Positions 1 to 12,400 are shown, counted from the stretch's first letter. The stretch: DNA of 64,000 nt from Blumeriella jaapii (GCA_009599575.1 VWND01000001.1:1922001-1986000), one strand, 5' to 3'. Notes: generated from the sequence alone by a model not told the origin. Program-made: numbers and translations.

Positions 1-92
1 TCTTAAAGCTTCGTACCTTCCGATCACTCTTCCATGAGCTGTACGAAATTTCCAAATTAGGCGTTATGATGGATCACCACTTTTGCAGACAA

Positions 93-330
93 AACCTTCC
101 CGAGTGACATTCTCAAAGAGATTACATCGAGCAAAGCATTGCTCAGCACCCCCTCCATCCAATCCCTAGTCATCGTTGCTCTCCACAGCGTTCTACCCGA
201 TGAAGCTGATAGAGCGAAATTTGACTTGCACGTCATCCAGGCCGCCAACGCCGAGATCAGCCGCGCAGCCCTCAGCGACTATTCCGAGATCCAACCTCAA
301 GAAGCCGTATACGAATACATCAGCTCATAG
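93..330 (+). CDS. 3' end of an unidentified gene, truncated by window start
   Basis: An open frame runs from about position 93 to a TAG stop at 328-330 and encodes about 78 residues rich in Leu, Ile, Ala and Glu, so probably helical. It ends with the residues AVYEYISS. A second coding-like frame (containing FRSLFHELYEISK) covers 3-84 and runs into a TGA at 109-111. The two would join smoothly if the T run at 81-84 were one base shorter, so this may be one exon with a 1-nt error or mutation. Alternatively an intron ending at the AG of 91-92 separates them. I do not recognise the family. The gene converges on MED16. Confidence 0.4.
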
Positions 331-1126
331 CTCTCCGTGTGATGGAGTTGAATAGCAAGCTTCAGCAGCGGCAAGACGTCGAGCCACTTCCGGCGCGCCC
401 CTCTTCCTCTCCAAACGTTCCAACACCGGGCTCCCCACAATCGTCTTCGACGCGCAAGAGCAGATTCCCAGGTGCTTCGTATAAAGCGGAGGGGCAGTAA
501 GAGGGACATGGCTGCTCGTTTCCGGTCTGATGAAATGGCTGAGATTTGGGTCGCTTTGACCCGGCTCTAAAATATATTTCCTTTATTACACACAGGTAGT
601 AGTAACATACGTATCAAAAGGCATAACTAAATCTTCAACAGTGAGAAAATCAATATCATAACAGGTCCGAGGAAGAAGAAACTTACATCAGTCTGTGCAT
701 CGCGAGGCTCCGAGGCTTCCGTTTGTGATTATCTTCCGTAGCGTTCAGTGTGAAATACCCCCAAGACAGATCTCCTAAATAGGAAAACGAGGTCATGTAT
801 CGCGTCGAAGCAGCCCAAGCAAGGGTTTCCGCGCTGCATTGTAAGACGCTGGACTATGCCTAACGGTAGGAAGGTCCAACGCCTGGAGGAAACGGGTAAG
901 ACACCTCCTACCTACCGATGTAGCACTCTTCGCATATGTCCCAGATATAATCGGCCAATCGAGTTACTCAGGCACCAATCTCATAGGAGCTTTCTCTCCA
1001 GATGTTTCCTTTTGGAAAGCTGGATAAGTGGTAAGCTTTGACTGACATTCAAATGCTCAGTCACCGGTGGCCTAGCTAAGCCTGTACCAAGTTCCGTCAT
1101 CATCATCCAAGAGGAGAGGAGGTAAA
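331..1126. other. Convergent 3' intergenic region
   Basis: About 0.8 kb separates the stop of the truncated plus-strand gene from the stop of MED16, which lies on the opposite strand. The only open frames are short shadows without family features. It presumably holds both 3' UTRs. I see no repeat or RNA gene. Confidence 0.5.
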
Positions 1127-4100
1127 TCAAGCAATTGTCTTCCCAGGGGCGATCATATTCCAAAAGCCCCCACAGAAACACCGTCTTTGCTGCATGATCA
1201 ACCACTGTAGCGCTTGCCGCTGCGTCAGCACATCCTCCATGACCGCCGCGCACCTCGCGCACCTCCTCCATCTCCCATGTCTATTCTCCGCGTCCCCATC
1301 TACAGCCAAAATCTTCTGCGGACTCTCAAGCCACACCTTCCGGAAGCAATCCATCTTCTTGTTGGAGAGTCTTCGCTTTTCTGTGCTCGCTTTGTCCTCA
1401 TCTACCTCCAACATGCTGAAATCGGCAAAGAACAGCTGCGCGGGTTCGATTTCCTCTTTCACGCCGTCTAGTAGGCCCTCTACACGAAAGAGCTCCACGA
1501 TGACTGTTTTGAACGCATCCGGGAAGGAACTGCCGAAAAGCATTTTCATTTCCAGATTGTTGCGCGTACGTTCGGCGGCCGGTGAGCCGGCAAGCGGTGG
1601 GTTGGTGGAGGACGCGTAGCCAGCCTTGATAAGCGAGGTCAAAGACGCAAGGAGGCTTTCGAGAGTCTTAATCTTTACAATAGAAGAGCCCGTTAGCTGT
1701 GCGATTTGCACGTAAGCGGCTTTCAGGGACGGAGAAAGAGTATTTGCGGTTGAAGTATGTGGGTTAGAGGGATTGATGTTGGAGACCGGGGCGTTGGTGT
1801 GCATCGCTTTTCGGGCGATAAAGTCGAGATGTTGGAGGCGACGGCAAACGGCAGTCAAGAAGCCTCGGGACGGGGAGGAAAGCAAGAGGTGGAGGGAAAT
1901 GGTGTTGGTCTTGTGAAGGTAGGAAAGAAGATCTGGGATTGAAAGCGTGGATGCGTTGGTCAATGTTATGTTTGGAGGGATTATTGTGGGTAGAGTGAGG
2001 AGTGTATCTATCACCCAGGCCACGAGGTCGAGAGCCCAGCGAACAGAGCCAACGAGAGAGTGGATTACTTCTGTCTGTCCGTCAGTACAACATGGACGTG
2101 ATTGTACGAGTGCAGAACGGACCAGGGTCTTCGAGCGGCGATGTTCTTTCACTCGCACTCGGTCCACTAGGCAGATGGAGATTCGCAGCCATAGTCACCA
2201 CAACGACAATACTACGTAGCTGTAGCACGAGCCACGCCAGCTTCCCAGAGAAAGTGCGTGGATTAAATTCGCCTTTGAAACCAATAGAATATTGGATGCA
2301 GAGACAAAGCTGCATCGTGGTATTCCTGACGAGAACATCATGGTGAGTTTCCTCGGAAAAATCGGCATTCAATTTCATCAAGGGAGTAAAGTCTGTAAGC
2401 CAATCGTACGCAAATTCTGGTTCGTAAGTACAGGTCTAAGCTCACATGTCGTGGGGGTGGACTTACGAGCTGTAGAATAGGGCTGTATAGTGGCAAGGAT
2501 ATCGTCCCAATTCGCATTCCTCATTACCGCCGTAGCACACGAAAGTGTAATGGCTGCGATAACCGCTGAATATAGAGCTAATTTTCGTTAGTGGTATTTC
2601 GCTTACAGTCACATCCAAGGAGACTTGCGATCGTTTGTGTTCGTTCCGAGTTGTCTTATATGATAGGTGAGTTGCTTCCACTTCACTTTCCCGTCATTTC
2701 TGATTTGTACCGCTGAGCAATAGGTTGGCGAGAGAGCCACCTGCAGACCTGAAAATAACCTATTAGACTGAACCGTAGAAAAGTGACATAACCTACAAGG
2801 CTCATCCTCGATATAAGCAAAGCCTATCTGTGAGAGATGCCAGACTCGGTCGAGATTGCCGTCGTTAAATGTGGCTGACATGTCCGTTCTGTTACGATAT
2901 TCAACCGAGTCGTCACTGCACGCAAAGGCAATAGCCTTTCCATGATTTATGCACTCTATTGCAAGTACCGTTTTATTGAATGTAAAGCTCTCAAGCTTCT
3001 TCAAGTAAACTGCCGGCTTTTACCCGTCAGACAAGCATACGCATGGGTTAACGATTCAGATGGTACTGTACCTGTGGTGGATGGCCCGAGCTATTTCTCC
3101 TAGAGCTCAGCTGTTCGAACGCGGGGTGGACGCTTTGAGGTTTATCCCGTATTTCCCATCGGTCAACAGTTGTGTGAACTTCTTGCGGCGCATAATGCGA
3201 CGCCAAAGGAGGCAAAGACGAACGAGTTGTCACGATTGTTGGTGGAATGAGTTTACTAGCATCGCCAAAGGGGGGGAGTATTTCGAGATGTGAGATCTGA
3301 ACCATCGAAGAGTCTACATGTGATGTGTTTAGGGGGTCCGATGGGATAGTGGGAGCCCAACTAGTTGTAGCAAGATGCTTGGTCCTAATGGTTGGGTTCA
3401 AAGGCAGGTTTGCTGGTGGTATCTTGTCGGACTTGGGCAAATTCCATTCGATCAAGGCGCGTACAGTACGGAGCTGCATCGATGCGGTAGCGTACGCGAT
3501 TAGCAAAGTCTCATCTGCGAAGTTAGCATTGGCGAGTGAGGCAAGGGAGTGAGTCTGTACTTTTATCCGAACAGATTGCCGCGTGGGTGATCAGGTCGTC
3601 GGAAGAAACGATGCTCTCCAACTCAGTATGAGACTCATTCCATTTGCTGTTGTTCTGTTGCCACAAGACCCTTAGGGTACCGTGAGTGCTCACACATACC
3701 AGCGCAGACCTTGAGTGATTGGGATGGCATGGCCCTAGCACAGGAGTCTGGGCTGATTCGTATCGATACACGGATCCTTCCTTGATTCCAGGGCCATGCA
3801 AAACATTCTTCGGTTCACATGTTAGCTGTTTGGCTTGCTTCCGGTCGATAGACTGACATACCGGTCGATTTGCTGGATATGCTGCTACGTTCAACCAGTA
3901 GCATCCAACCACTCCGTGCAGATCATCCGCCGTGTCGGCTCGACTGTCTCTATTCAAGCTTGCCTTGTTCAACGATGCGAATATCGACACGATCGTCACA
4001 CGACCGGCCGTATCGATCACAGCCAGGTCGCTGCCCGTCGGACTCCATGCCAGGTGCTTCACTTGGCCGCCGTCGATCGCCAAGGGGAAGTTGGCGACGA

Positions 4101-4413
4101 CGGTCGGCTCGCTGAGGGCCCAGGTCCCATCAGCTGGATCACAGCGAAGATTCCTCAGCTCTAACGAGCTTCCATTCGGGGCAATGGACGCAATGCAACC
4201 CCATCGAGACCAAGCGATTCCCCTGGACGTGCGTGTTAGCAGGGCCGTCCAGTCACATGACGGCCTCACTTACTGGCAACAACCTCCTGCGCGCAGCTCA
4301 TCCAGCCTCTGGTGCAGCTCGCGCGTGGGCGCCGGCCTGGTGGGGAGCGAAAGGCCGCCGCCTTCGCCGAACAAATCGTCCATGTCCATGTCGTCGTCCA
4401 TCATCAGCGGCAT
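1127..4413 (-). CDS. MED16: Mediator complex subunit 16 (Sin4-like), multi-exon
   Basis: Tail-module subunit of Mediator, which links DNA-bound activators to RNA polymerase II in the nucleus. The N-terminus is acidic with an MDDDMDMDDLF stretch. It is followed by WD40-type beta-propeller sequence (for example VKHLAWSPTGSDLAVID), a helical middle, and a C-terminus with a Cys pair (RRCARCAAVMED) and CFCGGFWNM, a pattern I associate with fungal Med16. The start ATG is at 4411-4413. Exons I could phase are 4274-4413, 3862-4222, 3561-3807 and 3072-3514, with introns of 46-55 bp. A further exon begins at 3016. Several exons lie below it and their boundaries are not all fixed. The last exon contains 1127-2100. 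Expected length is roughly 900-1,000 residues. It is divergent from the sirtuin gene. Confidence 0.9.
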
Positions 4414-5018
4414 CTTTCATGCCTGCCTCCAGCAGCGGCGAAAGGTACTGTGCAATGGGGACCCCAAAGCACGGCGCACGAGTCGTACAGTATGGAGTCA
4501 GAGTATAAATGTCGACACGTTCGTGGTTGTCGATTCGCTGGACCGGGGCGTGTGGACACGTGACCGGAAGCTATACCGGATATGGTTAGACCGCTTTGGA
4601 CCCTCTCGAGTTTCACTTTCTCGTCACCCAAGCAACAAGCAACAAGACCGGCAGAAGTGGGACCGAAACTGGAACATCATCGAGACAGGCAACCGCAGAT
4701 AGAATGTTGAAGAACGCGAATCCTTCTTCGCTTCTTTGTTACAGTACTGTGCTGTACCCATTGTTGCCTCCTCCGCGGTCGACATATCTGATGGATCATA
4801 CTGTACTGTACTGTACATATGTCACCTCTTATAGGCGGCCAAGACTAGGTCCCTTGGTTCTCACAGTACTGCCAGGTCCCACCGCCCACCACCCACCGCC
4901 CTCCGCCCTCCGCCCTCCGCCCACACCCCAGCATTCTTAAGTTCCCACCTTCTCTCGACGACCAACCACTTGCTCCAACCAACCCCCCCCCAACCCTCAA
5001 CCCCGGACTCGACAACCT

Positions 5019-5049
<31 letters not shown>

Positions 5050-5177
5050 GACATCGACGACGACAATAGACGATGCACTGAGCAGCGAGAAAGGAATCCT
5101 TCCCACTCGACATCTATTCCTGGTCGCGCGCGCCCCATCTCCAATCTCTCCGCGGCTTCTCGTCCCCCCTCGACGCC
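4414..5177. promoter_or_regulatory. Divergent promoter region of MED16 and the sirtuin gene
   Basis: This 0.76-kb gap separates two divergent genes. It contains a CACGTG E-box at 4557-4562, GTACTGTAC-type palindromes around 4740-4820, pyrimidine-rich CCGCCCTCC repeats at 4880-4925 and a GACGAC-rich tract at 5005-5075 just before the sirtuin start. Apparent long frames on the minus strand here are low-complexity Ser or Gly stretches and are not called as genes. Confidence 0.5.
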
Positions 5178-6907
5178 ATGGCGACCACGACTCCCGCCAA
5201 TTCCTCACCTACGATGTCCCCTCTCTCCTCGCCGCTCACCAGCGTGGGCTCGCGATCTCCGTCTCCCTTGGATTACCCCAGCCCTCCTTCTTCTGACGTT
5301 TCTGAGAAGAAAGTCGCGAAGAAGACGCGCAAGTCGCCCGATGACGCTCGCGATAATTCCCCACCCGCCAAGAGGCAGAGGATCATGAAGCCGAAGGACA
5401 TGAAGACAGAGTTTCTCGATTTGAAGGCACTCAACGACAGCGCCGACAGAGAGCACCACAATCGCCTAGACCCCCAAGTCAGAAGATTGATCGACGCCCT
5501 CCGCACCAAGCGCAGAATCGTGGTGATTGCGGGCGCCGGTATCTCGGTTTCGGCTGGTAGTACGTGGTCCTCCTTTCCTCGACCTTGCTTTGTGGCGCCG
5601 CTCACAGAACTACAGTACCGGATTTTCGCTCAGCAACTGGGCTCTTCAAGACCTTGCGGCCCCAGGACAAGCTTTCGGGGAAAGACTTGTTCGACGCGTC
5701 TGTCTACCGAAATGATGAATCGACCAGTGCATTCCACGACATGGTCCGAGAGTTATCCCACTCGTCGAAAAATGCCAAGCCTACACCCTTTCATCATATG
5801 CTCGCCACACTCGCTGAGGAAGGCCGACTTATGCGTTTGTATACTCAAAATGTGGATGGCATCGACACATCTCTCGAGCCCCTTTCAACCGCGATTCCCT
5901 TGAACAAAAAGGGCCCATGGCCAAAGACTATCCAGTTGCACGGAGGGCTTAAGAAGATGGTGTGCACGAAGTGCAATGATATCAAAGACTTCGAGGACAA
6001 TCTATTCAACGGCCCTGAAGCTCCGTTGTGCTCGGAATGCACAGAATTAGATGGGGTTCGGCTAGCGACTGGTTTACGAAGTCATGGAATTGGCCGATTG
6101 CGACCGAGAATGGTTCTGTACAACGAACATCATCCCGATATGTATGCGATTGGAGCCGTCAGCGCCTCAGATCTCAAGAAGGGCCCTGATGCAGTCATCG
6201 TCGTGGGCACAAGTCTTGCCGTGCCTGGTGTCAGACGCTTGACGAAAGAACTATGTTCCGTTACTCGAGCAAAACGAGGAGGATTCACGGCATGGATCAA
6301 TCTTGATTCCGAACCCACCGGGACCGAGTTCAAGGATTGCTGGGACTTGGTCGTCAAAGCCGAGTGCGATACTGTCGCGCAGCTTGTTGGCCTACCGAAG
6401 TGGGACGACAAGGACTGTGGAGACTATGTCGTTGGAGTGCCGTGTCCCCCAGATTACCGTCCGTGTGTAGAGATCAAGGGCAAAGTTGCTGATGTGCAAG
6501 CCCAAGGCATGATCACTCCTACCCATACCCCTAAACAGCAGAGTCCGGAACCCTCGAAGGGCCCAGCGAAGTTGAAGCAGGGATCGTTACCATTTGCGCC
6601 CAAGCCTGTTGGCGACGCGAAGAAGAAGACCAGCCGTCCCAGAAAGGCACTGCCTGGGAAACCAGTGCCCGCGACGAACCGAATCAACAGCACTTTTGGG
6701 GCCACAAAAACCTCAAAACCAGTACCAATGAAGCAGAAGGACTCTGTGTTTCCTGGTCTCGAAACGCCGACGGAAAAGGAAAACCTTTATCAGGGGCAAA
6801 CCACTCCGAGATCGAGTCAGGTTTCGGTTGAGATACCATTCAATCGTAATGAGACCATCTCTCCCAAGGGCCAACTCCCATCCGGCATGGCCAACCTGCT
6901 CTCCTGA
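5178..6907 (+). CDS. hst4: NAD-dependent histone deacetylase, sirtuin Hst3/Hst4 type
   Basis: Class I sirtuin that removes acetyl groups from histone lysines using NAD. Family members of this type act on H3K56ac. Two exons, 5178-5559 and 5616-6907, are separated by a 56-bp intron with a GTACGT donor, giving 557 residues. The join restores the conserved GAGISVSAGIPDFR. Further motifs are TQNVDG (about residue 204), the catalytic His in QLHGG (about 236), zinc ligands CTKC (about 243) and CSEC (about 266), and VVGTSLAVPG. The N-terminal 60 residues and the roughly 180-residue C-terminal tail are Ser/Pro/Lys-rich and disordered, with Lys/Arg clusters that could be nuclear localisation signals. 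The LRPRMVLYNEHHP segment matches the Hst3/Hst4 subgroup. Whether it is the Hst3 or Hst4 orthologue cannot be decided here. Confidence 0.93.
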
Positions 6908-7919
6908 GCATCTTCAATCGATAAGTGAACGATCCTCAGGGTTGGACACCATATCACGATCATTCGATTCCTTGCGTACTGTATCAACATAAGTCAAGCA
7001 TCACGGTTAGGGCTGGGCTGCATTTACGCAAGGCCACTTTTTGACAGTTCTTGCTCATTTTCTTTTCACGAGCATTGACCTGCTCACACATCAGAGGTGT
7101 TCGTGGTATCATCCGGTGAACAATCCCCAGCGCTTTCGAAAATGGTTACAGAAGAGCTGGAGTGGGACTAGCAGAGGCTGGGCACATGCTGTATTTTCCG
7201 CATGGTCAGGTACTATACGTCACCCCAAGCAGAGCTTTGGCGACAGCACCAGAAAATGTCAATCAACTGACGAAGCGACTTGAACAAAGAGCTCGGGGTC
7301 GGTGGACCGGGCGGGTATGTCATACGGCGTATGCATGCCTGCCTAGCTAGTCACTGGCCTGTACAAAACATGGTATAATAATCATAAATAGAAGATTTCC
7401 ACACTCACGCACGATTTCTCGATAGCATACAGTAGGTTAGGTACGGTACGGCACAGTACATTACGAGTGAACTGAGTGCCTTTCCCGAATAAAATCGATC
7501 GACGATTGATTGATTCACATCAAGCATACTATGCAAGCAAACAAACAAACAGACAGACAGATCCCGTTGATATACGCACGCATTCGACTTTGGACTCGCG
7601 TTGATTTACAACACCAGCTTCGTACATCTTTCGCAGGGTGAAGAACACAATTGGAATAGAGCCCGTTGCCGGCGCCGCATTCCTGAGCTCAGCTCTGGCC
7701 GCTATCAGATGAGTGATACTGGGTTAGGTTGACAAAGACTTGTCTGCCTCGTGTTGACTTTTCTCTCTCTCCCCTTGCCTCTTTCCTTTCCACTCCCCTC
7801 CTTGTCTTCTCGCCTAGACTCCTCACTCACTCACACACAAACGCAGACAACTCAATTCGATTCCATGCCATAGCCGGACCATAAAGCTCCATCCGGCCGC
7901 CCAACTGATACTCTCAAAG
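6908..7919 (+). other. Intergenic region downstream of sirtuin
   Basis: I see no supported gene. The DNA holds a short AAAC/AGAC repeat near 7540-7560 and CT-rich sequence at 7755-7830, which could be a promoter for the candidate at 7920. Open frames at 7041-7350 overlap each other and lack any family signature. Confidence 0.4.
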
Positions 7920-8165
7920 ATGCCTCCAAAACACACGGCCAACGCGAAGAAAGCGAGAGCCAACCCAACCCTCGCCTTCTTCAAAGAGGGCGCGGCACCG
8001 ACGAGGGCCAGTCTTCCGCGGAAGGCGAAACGGAGCGCTGTTCTTCCCACTGCCTCTGGCTCTGGGCTTGTCGTTGCAGGAAGTGCGACGGAGGCTCAGG
8101 GTGGCACTGGAGCTAAAGCTGGAGCTGGAGCTGGAGCTGGAGCTGGAGCTGGGAAGATCAGGTAG
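7920..8165 (+). CDS. Small basic protein with a PIP-box-like motif, possible first exon
   Basis: This 81-residue frame begins MPPKHTANAKKARANPTLAFF. The NPTLAFF segment resembles a PCNA-interacting (PIP) box close to the N-terminus, as seen in the small DNA polymerase delta subunit and other replication proteins. It ends in a Gly-Ala stretch coded by a GAGCTG hexamer repeat at 8112-8152. Coding-like frames continue to 8920 in shifting frames, including Lys/Arg-rich sequence and a possible donor at about 8800-8810 (GTATGT). The gene could therefore be longer, with introns or frame errors. No diagnostic polymerase delta core (YGPCxG) is visible, so the function is open. Confidence 0.3.
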   Translation: MPPKHTANAKKARANPTLAFFKEGAAPTRASLPRKAKRSAVLPTASGSGLVVAGSATEAQGGTGAKAGAGAGAGAGAGKIR

Positions 8166-8236
8166 CTGGCACGGGGTGTTGTGAGAAGCAAGTCTGGTGA
8201 TAAGGGTAGATCGAAAAGGTCAAGGTCAAGGTCAAG
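8112..8236 (+). repeat. GGAGCT and AAGGTC short tandem repeats
   Basis: The hexamer GGAGCT recurs about seven times at roughly 8110-8150. A shorter AAGGTC-type run follows at 8215-8236. The first makes the Gly-Ala tail of the candidate small protein. Confidence 0.7.
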
Positions 8237-9436
8237 GTACCGCCGCCCCTCGAGCCGCCAGCCACGCCACCAGGACCCAGACGCTAGAAGACGCCGTCCG
8301 CGATGATTGCTCAGACTGGCACGTGGGTCGCGCGCCCGACGCTCGACTCCACTCGCCCGAGGAACGGCCCCCGACGGTGGACCTGTCTGGCCCTGACTTC
8401 GACGCTGGGGTGGGCCAGCTGGGCAACGATGACAAAAGAGAGGAAGATGGAGAAGACGGCGAAGGCGGCATCCGAGCGTCCCTCGCCGACCCAGGGCCCC
8501 GCTCCATCTCCCCCGCTGGCGAAAGGGCGCGGGAAATGCACCTCCACCGAACCCGGCTGTCAACGAGCTGGGCGTGACACCGCCGTTGGGGGCCAGTCAT
8601 GCCCGCAGCGACGACGCCTTCTCTGCGCTTGCGAAGAGAGAGAGGGGGGGGGAAAGGTCGTGCAGTCGGTCGTTTCCGATCTATGTTTGAGCATGCTAGC
8701 GACGCCTCGTCTTCGTCTTCAAGAGAGAGAGGGAAAGGGAAAGAGAAAGAGAAAGGGGGGAGAGGGAAGGGCGGGAACCGGGCTCGCGCAAGGGAGCGCT
8801 TGGGTATGTATGGCTGGGGACGGGGGACCGAACTGTGAGAGTGGACCCAGTCCGGACCTGCGGACGATGTCTGCTTCTCCGAAAAAGAAAGCGAAGGAGG
8901 AGGGGTCGTTCAGGAAGTAGAGCCGCACGTGTGTGTGTGTGTGTGTGTGTGTGCGTAGACTTGGATCTGGCGCACTGTTTTCGTGCCTTATTGTAGGGGG
9001 GGAGGCGGTCCGTAAAATGAAGGAGGAGGAGTGTGCTAGGTGTAATTATGTCCTGAGAGCCTCTGGACCAAGAAAAAGTCGATAGTTGTGTTGGTTTCAA
9101 TCTAAACAGTCGTTGAAGGCCCGTCTGTCTTACCTACACCTATTGTATAAGTCTTCATGTCAACGCCATTCTTTCTTAAACTTCCCAGGTCTGGCTGGGT
9201 AGAATCACTTTTCAGAGAACGAAGTACTCCAAATGTTTGGATTTGATTTTCTATTATTACATCGATCTTAGGATGACTGAGAGCCGTTGGCCCTTTCTCC
9301 TCAGGCTCCTTTCACCGGGGTATCACCAATCCGAAATGCATACATATCCCGACCATTTCTAGCCCCGCCCCGCCTTTCCGAACACCGTATACAAATGCTT
9401 CTCGTAATTTACAAGGCCTGATCAGTTTCTTCATAA
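8166..9436. other. Low-complexity region between candidate small gene and giant gene
   Basis: The region up to 8920 is GC-rich with frames open on both strands, a codon-composition effect. Purine-rich tracts (GAGA, AAAGAGAAAG) lie at 8638-8775 and a GT dinucleotide run at 8930-8955. From 8960 to 9436 I see nothing except the presumed 3' UTR of the minus-strand gene that ends at 9437. Confidence 0.4.
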
Positions 9437-12400
9437 TCATTGAGCCAAGCTCATGATCCAGTCCTTCAGTATGTCAGGCACCTCTTCCGAGGAGAACCAC
9501 AAGTCTGTACTTTCGATGCCCCTCAAGGGCTCTGAGCTTCTCCTGTTTCGGCGCCAGGGGTCACTGGTCATGTCTTGGAGCATAGCTGGCGAGATTTGTG
9601 CGGAACTTGGTCGTGAGTGCCACATGCTTCCCTCTTCCTTCGTGACTGGGTCTTGTCTTGGAGCGCTCCACGTCAACGGTCGGTCCACAACCGTTGGTGT
9701 CACCTCTGCAGCCACAATAGCAGAGGTCGCTTGAAGCCAATTGGTTCTCTCATTTATTTCAACTGAGCCAACCGTGAATAGTTCACTCGAGCTGAGGCGT
9801 TGGAGAGAAAGTGGTCTTCCAGGAGCCGGTCGTTCCGTACGTTGACCTTTGATGTGAGCGAACATATCGGGCGCTGAAGGTAACGTCAAGTGCTGCATAG
9901 CCCACATAGCTGCGCTCCCTGCCGAGTTCTCTACCAGGATATTACTCGGAACCCAGGTTTGAAAAGCTGGCTTGACAGCACAGGTTTTGTGGAGCCAATG
10001 GACATCTTGTTCGAGTCCAGAAGCCGAATCCAATTGGAAAAGTTCGTTTGAACTGAGCTCTGGTAGGACCGAAGTACTGGACAACGGCGCTCTTTTCACC
10101 ATCTGACTTTGGGTATTGGCAAAGATATTTGGCGATGAGCATGAAGGCATGTTCTCAGCTACCCACAAGCCCGTGTTTTCGGGTTTCGGTGTCAATACGC
10201 GAAGGGCCCACAAGGGTACGGAATTACTGGTGCTAGTCTTGTGGAGCTGGACGGACGTCTCTTGCAGCCAGTGTTTTCGTTCCTCCGATATGCCAGCTGA
10301 CCCGAGGGTAAAAAGCTGGGTAGATTTAAGGCTTGAAAGAGCACCGAGCTGGTTTGAATTTGGAGCTACTTTGACTCGGCTATGCTTGACATCAGCAAAC
10401 AGGTCTGGCATTGACAGCGCAGGTACTGTTTTAGCTATCCACAAGCTTGCATTCTCGGATTCCGGTGACAAGATGCGAGGGGTCCACATTTGTGCTTCCG
10501 TACTAGTCTTGCAGAGCTGGATTGGTGATATCTGAACGGATGTCTCTCGTAGCCAGTGTTTGGATTTCTCCAAAACGCTAACTGATCCGGAAGCGAAGAG
10601 CTCGGTCGAATTCAAACGTGGAAGAGTAACGTGCTGGCTTGAAGCCGGAGCTACCTTGACCCGGCCATGCTCTACATCGGCAAACATATCTGGAACTGAT
10701 AGCGTAGATGCTCTCTTGGCGACCCACAAGCCATCGATGTTCTCCTCCATGTCTAGTACGGCTCGGGGCGTCCAAGTTTGAGCGAAGAACTTCTTAGCAC
10801 CAGAAGACAACCAGGTGTTTTTCTCCTCGACAATCGGTTCTGGGGTCCAAAGAGATCGAGATTCAAGTGTCTGCAAGTCGGCGGCTCTGAAAACTCGTAT
10901 CTTGCGGGGAGGTTCGTCACTAAGCTTCACCTCGACCGCTAAAGCACGGGGACGCACGCCACTACTTGACCACATTGCTGTAGGTTCCGAGATGCTAGCC
11001 ATCGCTGAAGGTCTCCACAATGTAGCCTTGTGAACGATTTGCCTAGCCACAGGGGTCGTAGTGCTTGAGTTGATAGCTTCAGTCAAGGCCGCTTTCCACA
11101 TTTCTGGGCTATAAGCCACGCGTGACTTCGACAGGTAGATCGCACGAAAGAGTGCTGACTCCCAATCAGACTTGTTTGTAGCTGGGCGACGTAAGCGAGG
11201 TGCGGACGTGGGAACAGCTTTAGCGAGGGGCGCTTCCAAGTGGGGTTTGCTCGCGACTGGACGTGGGACTGAAATCTTTTTGTTGGCTGCTTCGGCAGAC
11301 GTCGCCTCGCGACGCTTATGGCTTGCGACTGGACGTGGGATCGATTCCTTTCTAGGCAAGCTAGCAGCAACTGCTTCAGCAAGCGCCTCATTCCAGGCAG
11401 CGACCGAATGAATGAGATGTTTCCGTTGTAGCTTCAGCTTCAAGGCTGATAAGGAATCTGACTGAGGAGCAAGACCTTTCTGGAATTTCTTGACGGCCGG
11501 AAATTTCTCAGGGGCGGGAGTTTTCGGCTCCCAAAGATCTCGCGAGGCCATTATTTTTGATTCCTGTACAGGAGGCGACGGCGACTGGGGTGGCTGACGA
11601 ACTGAGGTCTTAGATGGATGTTTGGCATCATCCTCGAGGAGCTTAATTGTGGAGTTCTTTGCGCCTTCATCCTCTCTAGGTGGTTCTGAGTCGTCCGTTG
11701 ACAAGATAGAGGAAGCCTCTACATTTGCTGAAAACACTGACGAAACTTCTAATGCTGGCGATGTGTCACAGGGAGAAGGTGTCGAGTGAACAGATGGTGG
11801 CTCGGATCTAGTAGATGACATCGATATCCAGTCGGTCTCTATCTCCTGCTTGCCATTGCCGCTCCACATTCTCGTGGAAGTCAACGTAACCGAATTTTCC
11901 GTTGACTTGCGCGGCTTGCAGACCATACTGATAGCGGCTGGGAGGTCATCACTTGATCTGTAATCCAATCTTGGGACGGACACATCGAAGAGGCTCGGAG
12001 TTATGTTCTCCTCATGTGTGGAAGGTTGAGACCACATCGTAGGTAAGATCTGTTGTGGTTGTGCCTTTTCGGTGGCAGTTGACATCCACAGCCTGCTTGT
12101 GATTGTTTCTCGACTTTCCAGAGGCGCCCACAAGTTATTGGAGAAGATGGTTGGAACACTGCCAGTAAGTGGTCGAGCTGTCTTGGCCAAATTTGCGGCC
12201 GCTGGTGCAGCATCGGTTGTGCGAATTATGCTCGATGGAATAGTGAACATCCCAGATTTGCGATCATCGGAGACAATGCGAGGAGGAGACCAGGTTTTGG
12301 ATGGAGATGAGGCGACTGCAACTGCCGATATCGACGATCTGTGAGTCGTTGCATTACTCCACATCGAAGACGCAGGAGCGCTGGAAACTTCTGCGGCAGG

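Noticed and set aside
8599..8920. C-terminal part of DNA polymerase delta subunit 4 suggested by RARERLG next to a GTATGT donor
   Set aside because: The expected YGPCxG core and the following conserved helix are not visible in any frame, so only a vague possibility remains.
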